A stretch of DNA of 64,000 nt from Lentisphaerota bacterium (GTDB lineage: Bacteria > Verrucomicrobiota > Lentisphaeria > Oligosphaerales > JABHEG01): the NCBI GenBank assembly GCA_018676675.1, contig JABHEG010000003.1, forward strand, positions 26,951-90,950, given 5' to 3'. Made by a program: the position numbers and the translations under genes. The notes beneath the pieces are model-generated. The model had not been told where the DNA came from, made no database searches, and saw only the letters and a program-made list of their open reading frames with translations. Below, one piece after another: positions 1 to 8,730 of the stretch. Each line of letters starts with the position of its first letter. Within the stretch, counting starts at the first letter, position 1.

Positions 1-27
1 GGGCCATCATGTTTCCTGGAGAACGGG

Positions 28-1236
28 ATGTCCAACGAGTGTTTCGACATTGATCGAGTTCGTGAGTGGTTCGGTTCGGGAGAGCTGATGTCTTCCCAGG
101 GCGCCGTCCCTTCGTTTGTCGACCTGGTCCGGGCGTTAGGGGTCGTTGGGGGCGTGCCCAGGTGTGAAGTGGGAGTTGGGACGAAGGAGGTGTTGCGCCA
201 CATTGGCAGCCCGAAGAGGTGTCTGTTCGTGTTGGTCGACGGGATGGGGCTGGATGCCGTGACGGCGTTGCCTGCTTCGTCCTTTCTCCGCCGCCATCTC
301 TCGGGTGAGTTGCGGGCTGTTTCACTGTCTACAACGGCATGTGCTCTGACGACGCTCGCCACTGGTGAGTGGCCTGGTGTGCATGGGGTCCCCGGATGGT
401 GGGCCTACGTGGACGAGTCAGACCTTAACGTTGTGCCTCTCCCTTTCATCGAGCGAGGGAGCGGGAGGCCACTTGGCACACTGGGCATTGGCCCGAACAC
501 ATTGTTCCCTGTTCCGAGCATGTGGAACAGGATGGTTGCCGGCGTGACCTGCTTCCTGCCCCAGGAGATTGTCGGAAGTGTCTACACGACCTATCTGTGT
601 GGTTCTGCGGCTCGCATTGGCTATGAGACCATGGATGACGCAGTAGCCCTCGCCTCCGAAACCGCAGCTTCGCCCGATGCCCCGCCATTGACGCACCTCT
701 ATCTTCCGCAGCTGGATACGCTGGCGCACGAACTTGGCCCCGATGCCCCGGAGGTACGCCGGTTGCTCATGCGCCTTGACGGAATGCTCGGGCGTCTGGC
801 ACGTGAAATCTCGGCTCACACGAGGATCGTGGTCAGCGCGGACCATGGGATGGCGGCTGTTTTGCCGGAGCGTCACCTGATCCTCGACCAGGATAATCCA
901 CTGGGCGATTTCCTGCGTTGTCCCCCGAGCGGGGAGGCCACTGTCCCGATCTTTCATGTGAAGGAGGGGATGGAGGAGGCATTTGCAGCCGCCTTCAGGG
1001 CGCAACACGGGGAGGGGTTTGCATTGCTGTCCCGGGATGATGTTGTTGAGCTTGGACTTCTGGGGCCGGATCCGCTGTCCCCCACGGCCAGACGACGTTT
1101 CGGGACGTACATGGCCCTTGGTCCCCAACCGACCAAGTTCCTCATTCGCCCCTTCATTGGGCAGCATCCCGATTACGTCGGTGTCCATGGCGGCTTCACC
1201 CCCCGTGAGATGCAGATTCCGTTGGTAGTGGCGTAG
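28..1236 (+). CDS. Alkaline phosphatase superfamily (type I phosphodiesterase/nucleotide pyrophosphatase-like) enzyme
   Basis: A 402-residue protein with the fold signature of metal-dependent phospho/phosphonate-ester hydrolases. The first metal-binding Asp lies in VLVDGMG (about residues 69-74). The likely nucleophile Thr is in STTACALTTLATG (about 101-113). The late metal site is SADHGM (about 271-276), and a C-terminal HGGFTPRE (about 389-396) supplies the last His. No signal peptide is visible, so it is probably cytoplasmic. The start is supported by GGAG about 6 bases upstream. The stop lies 31 bases before the UroD-family gene, so the two are probably cotranscribed. The substrate cannot be read from sequence; phosphonoacetate hydrolase-like or nucleotide pyrophosphatase-like roles are both possible. 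Confidence 0.85.
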   Translation: MSNECFDIDRVREWFGSGELMSSQGAVPSFVDLVRALGVVGGVPRCEVGVGTKEVLRHIGSPKRCLFVLVDGMGLDAVTALPASSFLRRHLSGELRAVSLSTTACALTTLATGEWPGVHGVPGWWAYVDESDLNVVPLPFIERGSGRPLGTLGIGPNTLFPVPSMWNRMVAGVTCFLPQEIVGSVYTTYLCGSAARIGYETMDDAVALASETAASPDAPPLTHLYLPQLDTLAHELGPDAPEVRRLLMRLDGMLGRLAREISAHTRIVVSADHGMAAVLPERHLILDQDNPLGDFLRCPPSGEATVPIFHVKEGMEEAFAAAFRAQHGEGFALLSRDDVVELGLLGPDPLSPTARRRFGTYMALGPQPTKFLIRPFIGQHPDYVGVHGGFTPREMQIPLVVA

Positions 1237-1267
1237 TTTCCCCCTCCGAGCCGCAAGGAGATGTGCT

Positions 1268-2284
1268 GTGACGAGCAAAGAGCGATGTCTTGCCGTGATT
1301 TCGGGAGAACCGACTGATCGCGTCCCTGTGTTCCCCCTGCTGATGTTTTTCGCGCTCCAGCGAGCTGGATTCACCTATCGTGAGTTCGCTTCGAACGGTA
1401 GAGCCATGGCCGAGGCACAGCTCAACGTCCGCGAGCGGTTCGGCATCGATGCCATCACGGCGTGTTCCGACGCATTCCGGATCGCCGCCGATTTGGGCGG
1501 AGACATCGTGTTCCCCGAAGACAACCCGCCGTTTCTGACGACGCCGTTGGTGACGTCGTCTTCGGACATTGACCGCCTTCCCCGGCCAGACGCGGCGGCG
1601 GCCGGTGGGCGCATGGCGGATCGGGCTCTGGGGGTTCGCGATATGGTTGCCGCTGCGGGTGACGATTGTCTCGTACTGGGCTGGGTCGACATGCCGTTCG
1701 CCGAGGCCTGCTCCCTCTGCGGTGTTGCCGAGTTTATGCTCCTTCTCTACGACCAGCCGTTGCTGGCTCACCGGCTTCTTGACGCCCTCACCGACATTGT
1801 GGTTGACTTTGCTCTGCTTCAGCTTGAAGCGGGTGCCCCGATGATTGGGGCAGGGGATGCTGCCGCTTCCCTCATTGGCCCTGAGTTGTACCGTGAGTTT
1901 GCTCTGCCCTACGAGAGTCGTGCCTGTGCTGCTGTTCATGACGCAGGCGGGTTGGTCAAACTGCACATCTGCGGCAACACGACGGCTTCGCTTCGTGACA
2001 TGGCTCGGGCGGGAGCCGATCTCTACAGCGTCGATCACCTGGTCCCGCTCACGTCCGCACGGGACGTTTTCGGGGAGGCCGGTCTGTGCTACAAAGGGAA
2101 TCTGGACCCCGTTGCCGATATGCTGCAGGCGACTCCGGAGCACTGCCTCGAGCGAGCGTTGGCATGCATTCATCTCGCTGAGGGCACTCCTTATATGGTC
2201 AGCCCGGGATGCGAAGTCCCTGGCGAGACACCGGATGCGGTCTTCGAGGCCCTCTGTGAGGCACCCATACGAGCGTCATCCTGA
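1268..2284 (+). CDS. Uroporphyrinogen decarboxylase family protein, MtaA/MtbA-type corrinoid methyltransferase
   Basis: A 338-residue URO-D fold protein starting at GTG, with AAGGAG seven bases upstream. It carries the zinc-binding pattern of the methylcobamide:CoM/corrinoid methyltransferase branch rather than haem-pathway HemE: HICGN at about residues 233-237 and a distant Cys in GCEVPGETP at about 315. In MtaA/MtbA the equivalent His-x-Cys...Cys binds Zn and activates a thiol. It therefore probably transfers methyl groups to or from a corrinoid or thiol. The partner corrinoid protein is not in the window. Its closeness to the upstream phosphohydrolase suggests a joint operon of unknown substrate. 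Confidence 0.8.
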   Translation: MTSKERCLAVISGEPTDRVPVFPLLMFFALQRAGFTYREFASNGRAMAEAQLNVRERFGIDAITACSDAFRIAADLGGDIVFPEDNPPFLTTPLVTSSSDIDRLPRPDAAAAGGRMADRALGVRDMVAAAGDDCLVLGWVDMPFAEACSLCGVAEFMLLLYDQPLLAHRLLDALTDIVVDFALLQLEAGAPMIGAGDAAASLIGPELYREFALPYESRACAAVHDAGGLVKLHICGNTTASLRDMARAGADLYSVDHLVPLTSARDVFGEAGLCYKGNLDPVADMLQATPEHCLERALACIHLAEGTPYMVSPGCEVPGETPDAVFEALCEAPIRASS

Positions 2285-2444
2285 ACGTAGACATTCCGCC
2301 TTTCTTCGTTGACCGACGGCCCCGATTCCGCGGGGTTGCCCGCGGTTGACGCCTTGCGGTGGGGACGGCACCGGGTTAGACTTCTTTTGGGTTACGGAGG
2401 ACCGCGCTCTTCAGGGGACGCACAGGCAAAAGGAGACGCTTGAT

Positions 2445-4046
2445 ATGACTCACGAAGGCTCAGCATCGGTTTCACCCAGATTCGCGTACGGACTCATCAG
2501 TATCGCCACAGTCGCCATTTGGTGCGTGTGTGCCGGTGTATCTGTCGCCGAACCCTCAGAAGCGGCAGAGGCCCCAAAGGTCTACCAGCTCAAACCGGGG
2601 GACAGCCTCCGCTCACTTGCAGCACGTTTTCTTGGTGGGGAGGAGTTCCTCCCTGAGTTGCTGGCGTACAACAGCATCAGCAATCCTCTTGAGCTTGGGG
2701 ATGGTGCCTTCATCGGCATTCCCGGTGCAGAGCGTGAAGCCGCTCTGAAGGCCATTGCCGAGGCCCGGGAAGCGACTCGAAGAGCAATCGCTGCTGCCAG
2801 TCAGACTTACGCGAAGGACGAGCTTAAGGCGGCTCAGGAAGGCATCGATGCAGCGAATGCGGCACGAAGACGCGCCCGCTACGCGGAAGCCAGCGAACGG
2901 GCGAAGCTTGGGACGACGAAGGCCGACCTCGCAAAGCGTCTGGCCGATCAGCGTGCTCCTGTCCCTGAGCCCGGGACGCTCTCTGCCGTTTTCGGCAATG
3001 TGAAGGTTGCGCCGAGTGGCTCATCGGTGTTCGTTCCGGCCAAAGCGGGGAGTCCTCTTCCCGTGGGAAGCCGCGTTCGCACGGCGCCCGGGGCCCGTGC
3101 AGAGGTCCGTCTGCCCGATGGAAGCACACTTCAGATCCTCGCGAACTCGGTCTTCAGGATTGAGCAATCGCGCCTGGATCGGCGGGATCAGCGGCGCGAT
3201 GTCCAGCTGGATGTCATCATGGGAGGAATTCTCGGCAAGATCCCGAAGCGGACCCACGCGAGATCAACGTACCGCCTGAAGAGCCCCGAAGCAGCCATCG
3301 CGATCCGCGGTACCGAGGTGCGAGTGGGCAACGATGAATCGAACGTCAGCCGGCTGTCCGTGCTGGCCGGTCTTGCTGAGCTGAGCGCAAGTGGCAAGAC
3401 GACACCCGTGCCCGAGAATAGTGGCAGCTATTCAGAGGCCGGCAAAGCGCCCCACAAGCCCGTTGAGTTGCTTCCCGCGCCTGACGTGCTGGTCCCGGGA
3501 AGCGTGGAACGACGGACGGCTCAGCAACAGGTTCCGTTTGAGTGGACTCCGCTGAAAACCCGCAAGTTTGGTTGCTATCATCTCGAGTTGTCTCAGGACG
3601 CCAGTTTCAACACGATCGTTGAGGACGTCCTCACGAAGGGAGCAACGCACGTAACTCGACCGTTGATTGACGGGGAGTACTTCTGGCGCATCAGCACGAT
3701 CGACAAGAAGGGCCTGGAAGGGCGTGTTCGTGACGGGAAGGTCGTGATCCGGCGGAGAGTGGCTGTTGCCTTTGAGGAAGCTGACGGCAGCCGTTTTGGC
3801 GATGCTCCCGGGGAGGTCAGCCTTGGGGAGAGGATTCTAGCCGTTCCTGCGTCGCTGGATACGAGCATTGTTCGTATGGAGCTGAGCCTTGACGGTGTCG
3901 CATTTTGGACCTTTTGGGAGCCGATGGGGCGTTTCGTCCCGACTCGCCCGGGCCCGGTTACGCTCTATGCCCGTGGGATCGACGCACTAGGTAACACCGG
4001 GCCGGTGGTCCAGCAGTTGATCAATGTCACGCCTCGAGTGAAATAG
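2445..4046 (+). CDS. Secreted LysM-FecR domain protein
   Basis: The frame is open further upstream, but ATG at 2445 follows AAAAGGAG closely and is followed by a signal-like hydrophobic stretch (residues about 15-37), giving 533 residues. A LysM domain (YQLKPGDSLRSLAARFLGG, about 45-90) binds peptidoglycan. Next comes an Ala/Arg-rich helical stretch (about 90-165), then a FecR-type domain (about 185-320; VRTAPGARAEVRLPDGS and AIAIRGTEVRV), and Ig-like beta repeats to the end. LysM plus FecR is a common architecture for envelope proteins of PVC and other Gram-negative bacteria. No sigma/anti-sigma partner lies beside it, so a structural or cell-wall role is likelier than iron-dicitrate signalling. 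Confidence 0.8.
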   Translation: MTHEGSASVSPRFAYGLISIATVAIWCVCAGVSVAEPSEAAEAPKVYQLKPGDSLRSLAARFLGGEEFLPELLAYNSISNPLELGDGAFIGIPGAEREAALKAIAEAREATRRAIAAASQTYAKDELKAAQEGIDAANAARRRARYAEASERAKLGTTKADLAKRLADQRAPVPEPGTLSAVFGNVKVAPSGSSVFVPAKAGSPLPVGSRVRTAPGARAEVRLPDGSTLQILANSVFRIEQSRLDRRDQRRDVQLDVIMGGILGKIPKRTHARSTYRLKSPEAAIAIRGTEVRVGNDESNVSRLSVLAGLAELSASGKTTPVPENSGSYSEAGKAPHKPVELLPAPDVLVPGSVERRTAQQQVPFEWTPLKTRKFGCYHLELSQDASFNTIVEDVLTKGATHVTRPLIDGEYFWRISTIDKKGLEGRVRDGKVVIRRRVAVAFEEADGSRFGDAPGEVSLGERILAVPASLDTSIVRMELSLDGVAFWTFWEPMGRFVPTRPGPVTLYARGIDALGNTGPVVQQLINVTPRVK

Positions 4047-4118
4047 CGTGACAGCGTAGATGCCGCTCAGGGGGGGGGCAGGTGGGCAAGCCACTCAGAA
4101 AAGAGCGTCTCTCTCTGG

Positions 4119-4143
4119 CTCCAACGGCGCGAGACCGTTGGGG
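4119..4143. terminator. Hairpin between convergent genes, possible bidirectional terminator
   Basis: A 7-bp perfect stem CCAACGG (4121-4127) / CCGTTGG (4135-4141) with a 7-base loop lies between the convergent LysM-FecR gene and the minus-strand secreted protein. There is no clear T-run, so the terminator role is inferred from position. Confidence 0.3.
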
Positions 4144-4187
4144 CTCTGAAGCGGACTTCCCGGCGCTTATCCTGACACCATTCCAGG

Positions 4188-5168
4188 CTAGGGCAGATTT
4201 CTGGACGGGCCGGGGGCGAAGTAGATGGCCAGGGGGGTGCCCAACGCGTCGGTGAAGTGGGCGGACATGTTATCGTCCGCGTTCTTTGTCTTGACGAGCT
4301 GATAGGCGACGCGTTGTCTCAGGTCCCACGACGGGGGGATCGTTAGTTCATTCTCAGCCCACCGTCCGTTCCGCGAACTCTCGAGCTCCATTCCTGGGAG
4401 GCTGCAGGCCGTCATCCCATCCATGTCGAAATTGTGTTCAGAGATGCGCGCACTTCCGGGGGGGATCGCGACGTAAAACTTGCACTCGCGTCCTCGTTTT
4501 CGGGGTAGAGCTACGTTAAGGGCATAGGTGAACACATCAACGGTGGGAGGCGAAATGGCCAGGCGGAATAGGTTCGCAGAGCCTCCTGTCAGGCCGGCGA
4601 CGACGAGTTTGAAGTAGACGTTTTCGCCCACTGCCTCGCCGGATTTCATCCCAAATTGTCCTAGACCGACCCACTCATCCCGCTTGCCGGCGCCGAAGAC
4701 GGCGGAGGCCAATGCCGTTCCGGGCTGTTTGGATCCTGGTGTTGCGTCAGCGGGGACCATCTGGGTGTAGGCTCCCCGGCCACCATACACGGTGTAGGCT
4801 GTCTTCGTGGTCGGGCTGCCTACTTCTCTCCCACTGCCGGAACCGGGATCAAAGACATGAATGGTCACAGGCCCTGACTGCACCCGTCTTGCCCGTATCC
4901 AGATTGCCTGGACGGATTCTGTCGCTCCCAGACGTTTGTCTCCCTTCGGCCCGAAGACACAGAGGTACTTCGCACCGTTGGTCCCGCCCGGTATCAGCCG
5001 GCCTGCCGGCGGGGCCGGTGGGTTGTCGACTGTGTCTCCCCACATTGTTCCAGTGGCGAACAGTCCGCAGCAGATCAATGCCAAGTGAATCATCTCGCGT
5101 GCCCATTTCGTTTCGGACTGAAGGCCAGCGGACCGGCTCTTCTGATGGAGTTCTGGCGTCGTGATCAT
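4188..5168 (-). CDS. Secreted protein of unknown function
   Basis: A 326-residue protein read leftward. ATG at 5168 is chosen because GGGAGG lies seven bases upstream; the frame stays open to a GTG at 5288. A hydrophobic segment at about residues 26-45 after a long polar N-terminus looks like an extended signal peptide, as is common in PVC bacteria. A Pro-rich patch follows, then beta-rich sequence with no motif I recognise. Cysteines are few. The C-terminal half (LTIPPSWDLRQRVAYQLVK) suggests a beta-sandwich. No function is assigned. A damaged gene lies immediately upstream on the same strand. Confidence 0.6.
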   Translation of the reverse strand: MITTPELHQKSRSAGLQSETKWAREMIHLALICCGLFATGTMWGDTVDNPPAPPAGRLIPGGTNGAKYLCVFGPKGDKRLGATESVQAIWIRARRVQSGPVTIHVFDPGSGSGREVGSPTTKTAYTVYGGRGAYTQMVPADATPGSKQPGTALASAVFGAGKRDEWVGLGQFGMKSGEAVGENVYFKLVVAGLTGGSANLFRLAISPPTVDVFTYALNVALPRKRGRECKFYVAIPPGSARISEHNFDMDGMTACSLPGMELESSRNGRWAENELTIPPSWDLRQRVAYQLVKTKNADDNMSAHFTDALGTPLAIYFAPGPSRNLP

Positions 5169-5284
5169 ATTGGTACCTCCCGGAGTGGCTGGTTGGAAGA
5201 TACCCTGTTCCGCGTCAGATCGCAACAGTGGAACGTGCTCCTGAGCGCCCCCTCTCTTCCGTCGGGCTGTCCTGAAGCGCTCCT

Positions 5285-5640
5285 TCACGATACGTAGTCG
5301 CTACGTCCCCTGGCACTGTCGACCAGAAGCCGGTAATGCGCCTCGTCTCTTGGCTCATCAAGCTGGTGTTGGAGATAGAGGTCTGTCCAGCCTTTCCCGT
5401 CGGGCGCCCATGAAGAGCCTGATAGAAGAGGGGGATGAACGCCAGCCACTTTGGGTCGCTGTTGCCGCGTCCCACGAGGCGTTCGTGCTTGGCCGTGTGC
5501 CGGTTCTCAACAAACACGCCTCCGTAGATCCATCTCTCTGGGAGCATCGCAATGTGGTGTCCGAGGAACGTGTCTCCCACGAATGTGCTTTCCTCGCGGT
5601 CGTCCCCTACATTACACCAGTTCCGGCGGGAGTGAGAAGG
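5285..5640 (-). pseudogene. Frameshifted remnant of a gene of unknown function
   Basis: Between the secreted-protein gene and the next plus-strand gene, two minus-strand frames join into one protein-like sequence. The upstream part (about 5640-5408) contains GDTFLGHHIAMLPERW and FVENRHTAKHE. After a one-base shift near 5405 the sequence continues as DGKGWTDLYLQHQLDEP, then AHYRLLVDSARGRSDYV and a TGA at 5285-5287. Both parts read like real protein, while neither frame alone does throughout. No start codon with a ribosome site is clear, so the 5' end may also be missing. A sequencing error is an alternative to a true pseudogene. I do not recognise the family. Confidence 0.4.
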
Positions 5641-5647
5641 GGGAGCG

Positions 5648-7660
5648 ATGGGTTGGCTTCTGGGTAGACCCCAACGTGGCGGTTTGGTCTGCATGTTTCT
5701 GACAGTTACAGCACAGTGCTTGCTCCGAAAGTGGACACGGTTGACCCGAACCGCTTTCGCGGTCGGCGTTGTCTTTGCCCTTCTGGGGGGAGCGCCACTG
5801 GCTCGGGCGAAGACCGTGAGGGTTGACCCCGAGACACCTTTCTTCCGGGAGCCGAATGTCACAGGTGATGTGGTGGCAGTCGCTGAATCACTCACTTCAG
5901 TTGCCAGCCTCGAGAGTCGGCGTGTGTATGTCGAGTGCAGTGCCGTTGCGGGGCGGTCGTGGCATCCTCTGATGATGGCGTCGGAGTTCCATCGCGTGGA
6001 CCTTGACGGTCAGGATGCCTGGTTCAGCGAGGATTTCCTCTTTGACCCGGGGCGCCGGCTGGCGGTCCCACGCTCACTTTCGAATCCCGAGATGGGGTAT
6101 GTCCTGGCTGCCCTGTTGGCCACGCTGACGGGCAGTGTACTGGCCGGCTGGTGGTCTGCCCGTCGCAGATCGGGGGTGGTGTTTTCCGCACATCACCTTC
6201 TGGGAGTTCTCATCCTGCTTCGAATGGTGTTGCTGGCGGGAGCGATTTACCTGTCCGGCAGTGTGATTGTGCGTCCCAGCGATGAACATGGCTATTTCCA
6301 GATCGCCCGAGATCTTGCCTCGGGGGTGTTTGCCGCGAACTGGCGCTACACGCTGGGACTCCCCCTCTTCTACCTTCCCCTCGTGGTTGGCACACAAGCT
6401 CAGACCTACTTTGACATCCTCTGGCCCGCTTCGGTGCTGGGCGGGTTTGTGTTGGGGCCTTTGGCGCTGGGGTTGGCCTTCTCGGTGGCCCGGCGGCTTG
6501 GTGGCAGTGATCGCCTGGCTTTGGTGGTTGTGGGGCTGCTGGCTGTACTGCCGTTCGTCTACTTTCCTGTGGAGTTTCACTCCATTTCGGGCGACGGCGG
6601 CGTTTTCAAGGCGATCTTTGGTCCGCTGCACTGCAACCCTGCGAGCTACCGGCTGTACTACGTCTATCTCTGGGCGGGTTACAACGGGATGAGTGACATG
6701 CTGTCGACGGTACTTGTCCTAGCCGTCATCCGGCTCTTGCTGGACGCCCGAGCTGGGGCGCAACGCCGGTGGATCGCCACGGCGGCCGGGCTTTTCGGGT
6801 TGGCGTGTCTCGTTCGCGTCGCCAACGTGTTTCTTGCACCCCTCTTTGCCTATCTTGCCTTCTCCGTCGTCAGAACGCTGCGCCCCCCGTTGCGCGAGTA
6901 TGCTCTCAGAGGGGGCGGAGCCGCCTTCACCTTTCTTGTCGTCTTCTTCCCTCAGTTCCTGGTCAACACTCTCAGCTTCGGGTCGCCATTTCGCTTCCCT
7001 TACGTACTCCATGATAACCGGGCCAGCGTGGGGTTTTCTCTCTCGGACTTCGTGTCCGGAACGAGTTTTCTGGTGGGGACGAACTACGGCTATGTGGCCC
7101 TGGGGGTTGCCGGTCTGCTGTCGGTGCGCTGTTCGCACCTCAGGCGGGTCCTTTCGCTGTGGGGGCTTCCCCTGGTTCTGTTCTATGCGGGTTATCCGGT
7201 CGTTGGGGCCAGCCCAGTTCGGTTCACGCTTCCCGTTTACGCTGCTTTCCTGATTGCCGCAAGCAAGGGCGTGCTGGACATTGATCTCACGCGCCGGCAG
7301 CTTGGGTGGGTAAGTGTGTGGATTGGGGCCGCCTGCGTGCTGACTTGCCCCATCGCTCGTTCGGTCCCCCCTTTCCCCTTGGGGCTGGAGGCCTCGGAAT
7401 GGGGGACGTCTCTGGCTCTGGGACTGAGTATTGCCCTTCCACTACTGAGCGCAGTGGGGCTCTGTTGGTCCGTCAGGCGAAGGGGCGGCTGGTGGCGTCT
7501 GGCCGTGTTCGGCGTTCTTTACTACGCCGGGTCACCGCATGTGTTGATGGTTGTTGCCGGGGCCTTGGTGTGCTGGGCTGTTGCGTCCTCAGTTACCGAA
7601 GCGGCAGGGACACTTGAGCTCCCGACGGGCGTCTTTCGGTCTCCGTTTCGTCAGCGTTGA
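5648..7660 (+). CDS. Polytopic membrane protein resembling GT-C glycosyltransferases
   Basis: A 670-residue protein with a cleavable or anchoring N-terminal hydrophobic segment ending ALLGGAPLARA, then a soluble region of about 100 residues (VRVDPETPFFREPN onward). At least ten membrane segments fill the rest. After the second hydrophobic segment comes SDEHGYFQIARDLASG, which resembles the Asp-Glu acceptor/lipid-donor motif in the first extracytoplasmic loop of PMT/ArnT-type (GT39/GT83) enzymes. A role in transferring a sugar from a polyprenyl-phosphate donor is plausible but not proven. Start ATG 5648 has a purine-rich GAAGGGGGAG just upstream; ATG 5693 is an alternative. The ParA-type gene follows 87 bases later. 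Confidence 0.6.
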   Translation: MGWLLGRPQRGGLVCMFLTVTAQCLLRKWTRLTRTAFAVGVVFALLGGAPLARAKTVRVDPETPFFREPNVTGDVVAVAESLTSVASLESRRVYVECSAVAGRSWHPLMMASEFHRVDLDGQDAWFSEDFLFDPGRRLAVPRSLSNPEMGYVLAALLATLTGSVLAGWWSARRRSGVVFSAHHLLGVLILLRMVLLAGAIYLSGSVIVRPSDEHGYFQIARDLASGVFAANWRYTLGLPLFYLPLVVGTQAQTYFDILWPASVLGGFVLGPLALGLAFSVARRLGGSDRLALVVVGLLAVLPFVYFPVEFHSISGDGGVFKAIFGPLHCNPASYRLYYVYLWAGYNGMSDMLSTVLVLAVIRLLLDARAGAQRRWIATAAGLFGLACLVRVANVFLAPLFAYLAFSVVRTLRPPLREYALRGGGAAFTFLVVFFPQFLVNTLSFGSPFRFPYVLHDNRASVGFSLSDFVSGTSFLVGTNYGYVALGVAGLLSVRCSHLRRVLSLWGLPLVLFYAGYPVVGASPVRFTLPVYAAFLIAASKGVLDIDLTRRQLGWVSVWIGAACVLTCPIARSVPPFPLGLEASEWGTSLALGLSIALPLLSAVGLCWSVRRRGGWWRLAVFGVLYYAGSPHVLMVVAGALVCWAVASSVTEAAGTLELPTGVFRSPFRQR

Positions 7661-7747
7661 CAGCTCGTCTGCCGCATGTTACGATTCTTCATCGGACGGG
7701 CAGGGCGGAGATGACGTCTTGCCGGCATTGCCAAAGGGGTTCCTCGA

Positions 7748-8488
7748 ATGGCTATCTTCGGTCTCTACAACTTCAAAGGGGGGGTGGGAAAAACGGCCAG
7801 CGCAGTGAATCTGGCCTACCTCTCGAGCCGGAAGGCCCGGACCCTTCTGTGGGATCTGGATCCCCAGGGAGCGTCAACGTTCTATCTTTCGGGCGAGACC
7901 AGACGGAAGGGGGCCAAGAAGCTCATCTCAGGGAAACGAAGCGCGACAGCTTACGTTGAGGGAACGCCCTTTGAGGGACTGGACCTCATTCCGGCTAACT
8001 TCTCGTTCCGCAATCTAGACATTGTGCTGGAGCAAGGCAAGAAACCCGAGTGTCGCCTTTCCCGTCTGATGAAGCCGCTGTGCAAGGCCTACGAACATGT
8101 CTTTCTCGATTGCCCTCCGAATATATCGCTGAGTGCGGAGAGTGTGTTCCGTGCTGTAGATGTGCTCTTGGTGCCGGCCTTGCCGTCAACGCTTTCCTTG
8201 CGGACATTTGAGTTGATTACCGAACACGTCTCGGATTGGGGCAAGAAGGCCCCCCGTGTAATCCCGTTCTTCTGTATGGTTGATCGCCGCAGGCGTCTCC
8301 ACCGAGACATCTGTTCGGCGATGTGCCAGGGACACTACGGGTTCGCCAGCACGGTCATTCCTTCTGCCAGCGCGGTAGAACGGATGGGGGTCGAACGGGC
8401 TCCGCTGTTCTGCTACGGAGCCAAGACCCCTCCGGCCCAGGCATATCGTGAACTTTGGGGGGAGATCCAGGCGTTGGTCTCCCACTGA
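7748..8488 (+). CDS. ParA/MinD-family ATPase
   Basis: A 246-residue deviant-Walker ATPase. KGGVGKT is at residues 10-16, the signature DLDPQG at about 38-43 and Walker B FLDCPP at about 119-124. These match ParA/Soj proteins, which dimerise on ATP and position DNA or other cargo on the nucleoid. AAAGGGG upstream supports the ATG. No ParB, parS-like repeat or plasmid gene is near, so it is an orphan. Orphan ParA proteins often position protein cargoes (chemoreceptor arrays, carboxysomes, cellulose synthase). Here the cargo is unknown; the preceding membrane protein and the following polyphosphate operon are the only candidates by context. Confidence 0.85.
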   Translation: MAIFGLYNFKGGVGKTASAVNLAYLSSRKARTLLWDLDPQGASTFYLSGETRRKGAKKLISGKRSATAYVEGTPFEGLDLIPANFSFRNLDIVLEQGKKPECRLSRLMKPLCKAYEHVFLDCPPNISLSAESVFRAVDVLLVPALPSTLSLRTFELITEHVSDWGKKAPRVIPFFCMVDRRRRLHRDICSAMCQGHYGFASTVIPSASAVERMGVERAPLFCYGAKTPPAQAYRELWGEIQALVSH

Positions 8489-8730
8489 GAGCAACGCCCA
8501 GCGTCGGGTCTGCCTCTGGGCCTTGCGCCTCTGGATGGGGGAGATATGGTGCATCTTCCACCGGGCTTCTGTGGGAATCGGGCGCCAAGGCGCTGTATCG
8601 CGTGCACTGTGGAATGGGTCGGTGGTCTGTGAACGATGCACGGGATCCGGACAGCTATTTCGGACGCCTTGAACGAGGCTGGCGTCAGACGTTGTCAATG
8701 TGATAGTGGGAGCTCGTCAGGAAGGACGTC

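Noticed and set aside
5350..5667. Plus-strand open frame of 105 codons
   Set aside because: The minus strand in the same place gives the more protein-like sequence (frameshifted remnant), and no ribosome site is seen for this one.
8455..8703. Small plus-strand open frame between parA and ppx, with a protein-like tail (YRVHCGMGRWSVNDARDP)
   Set aside because: Its start is inside parA and no ribosome site supports an internal start. It could be a gene remnant, but the evidence is too thin to list it.
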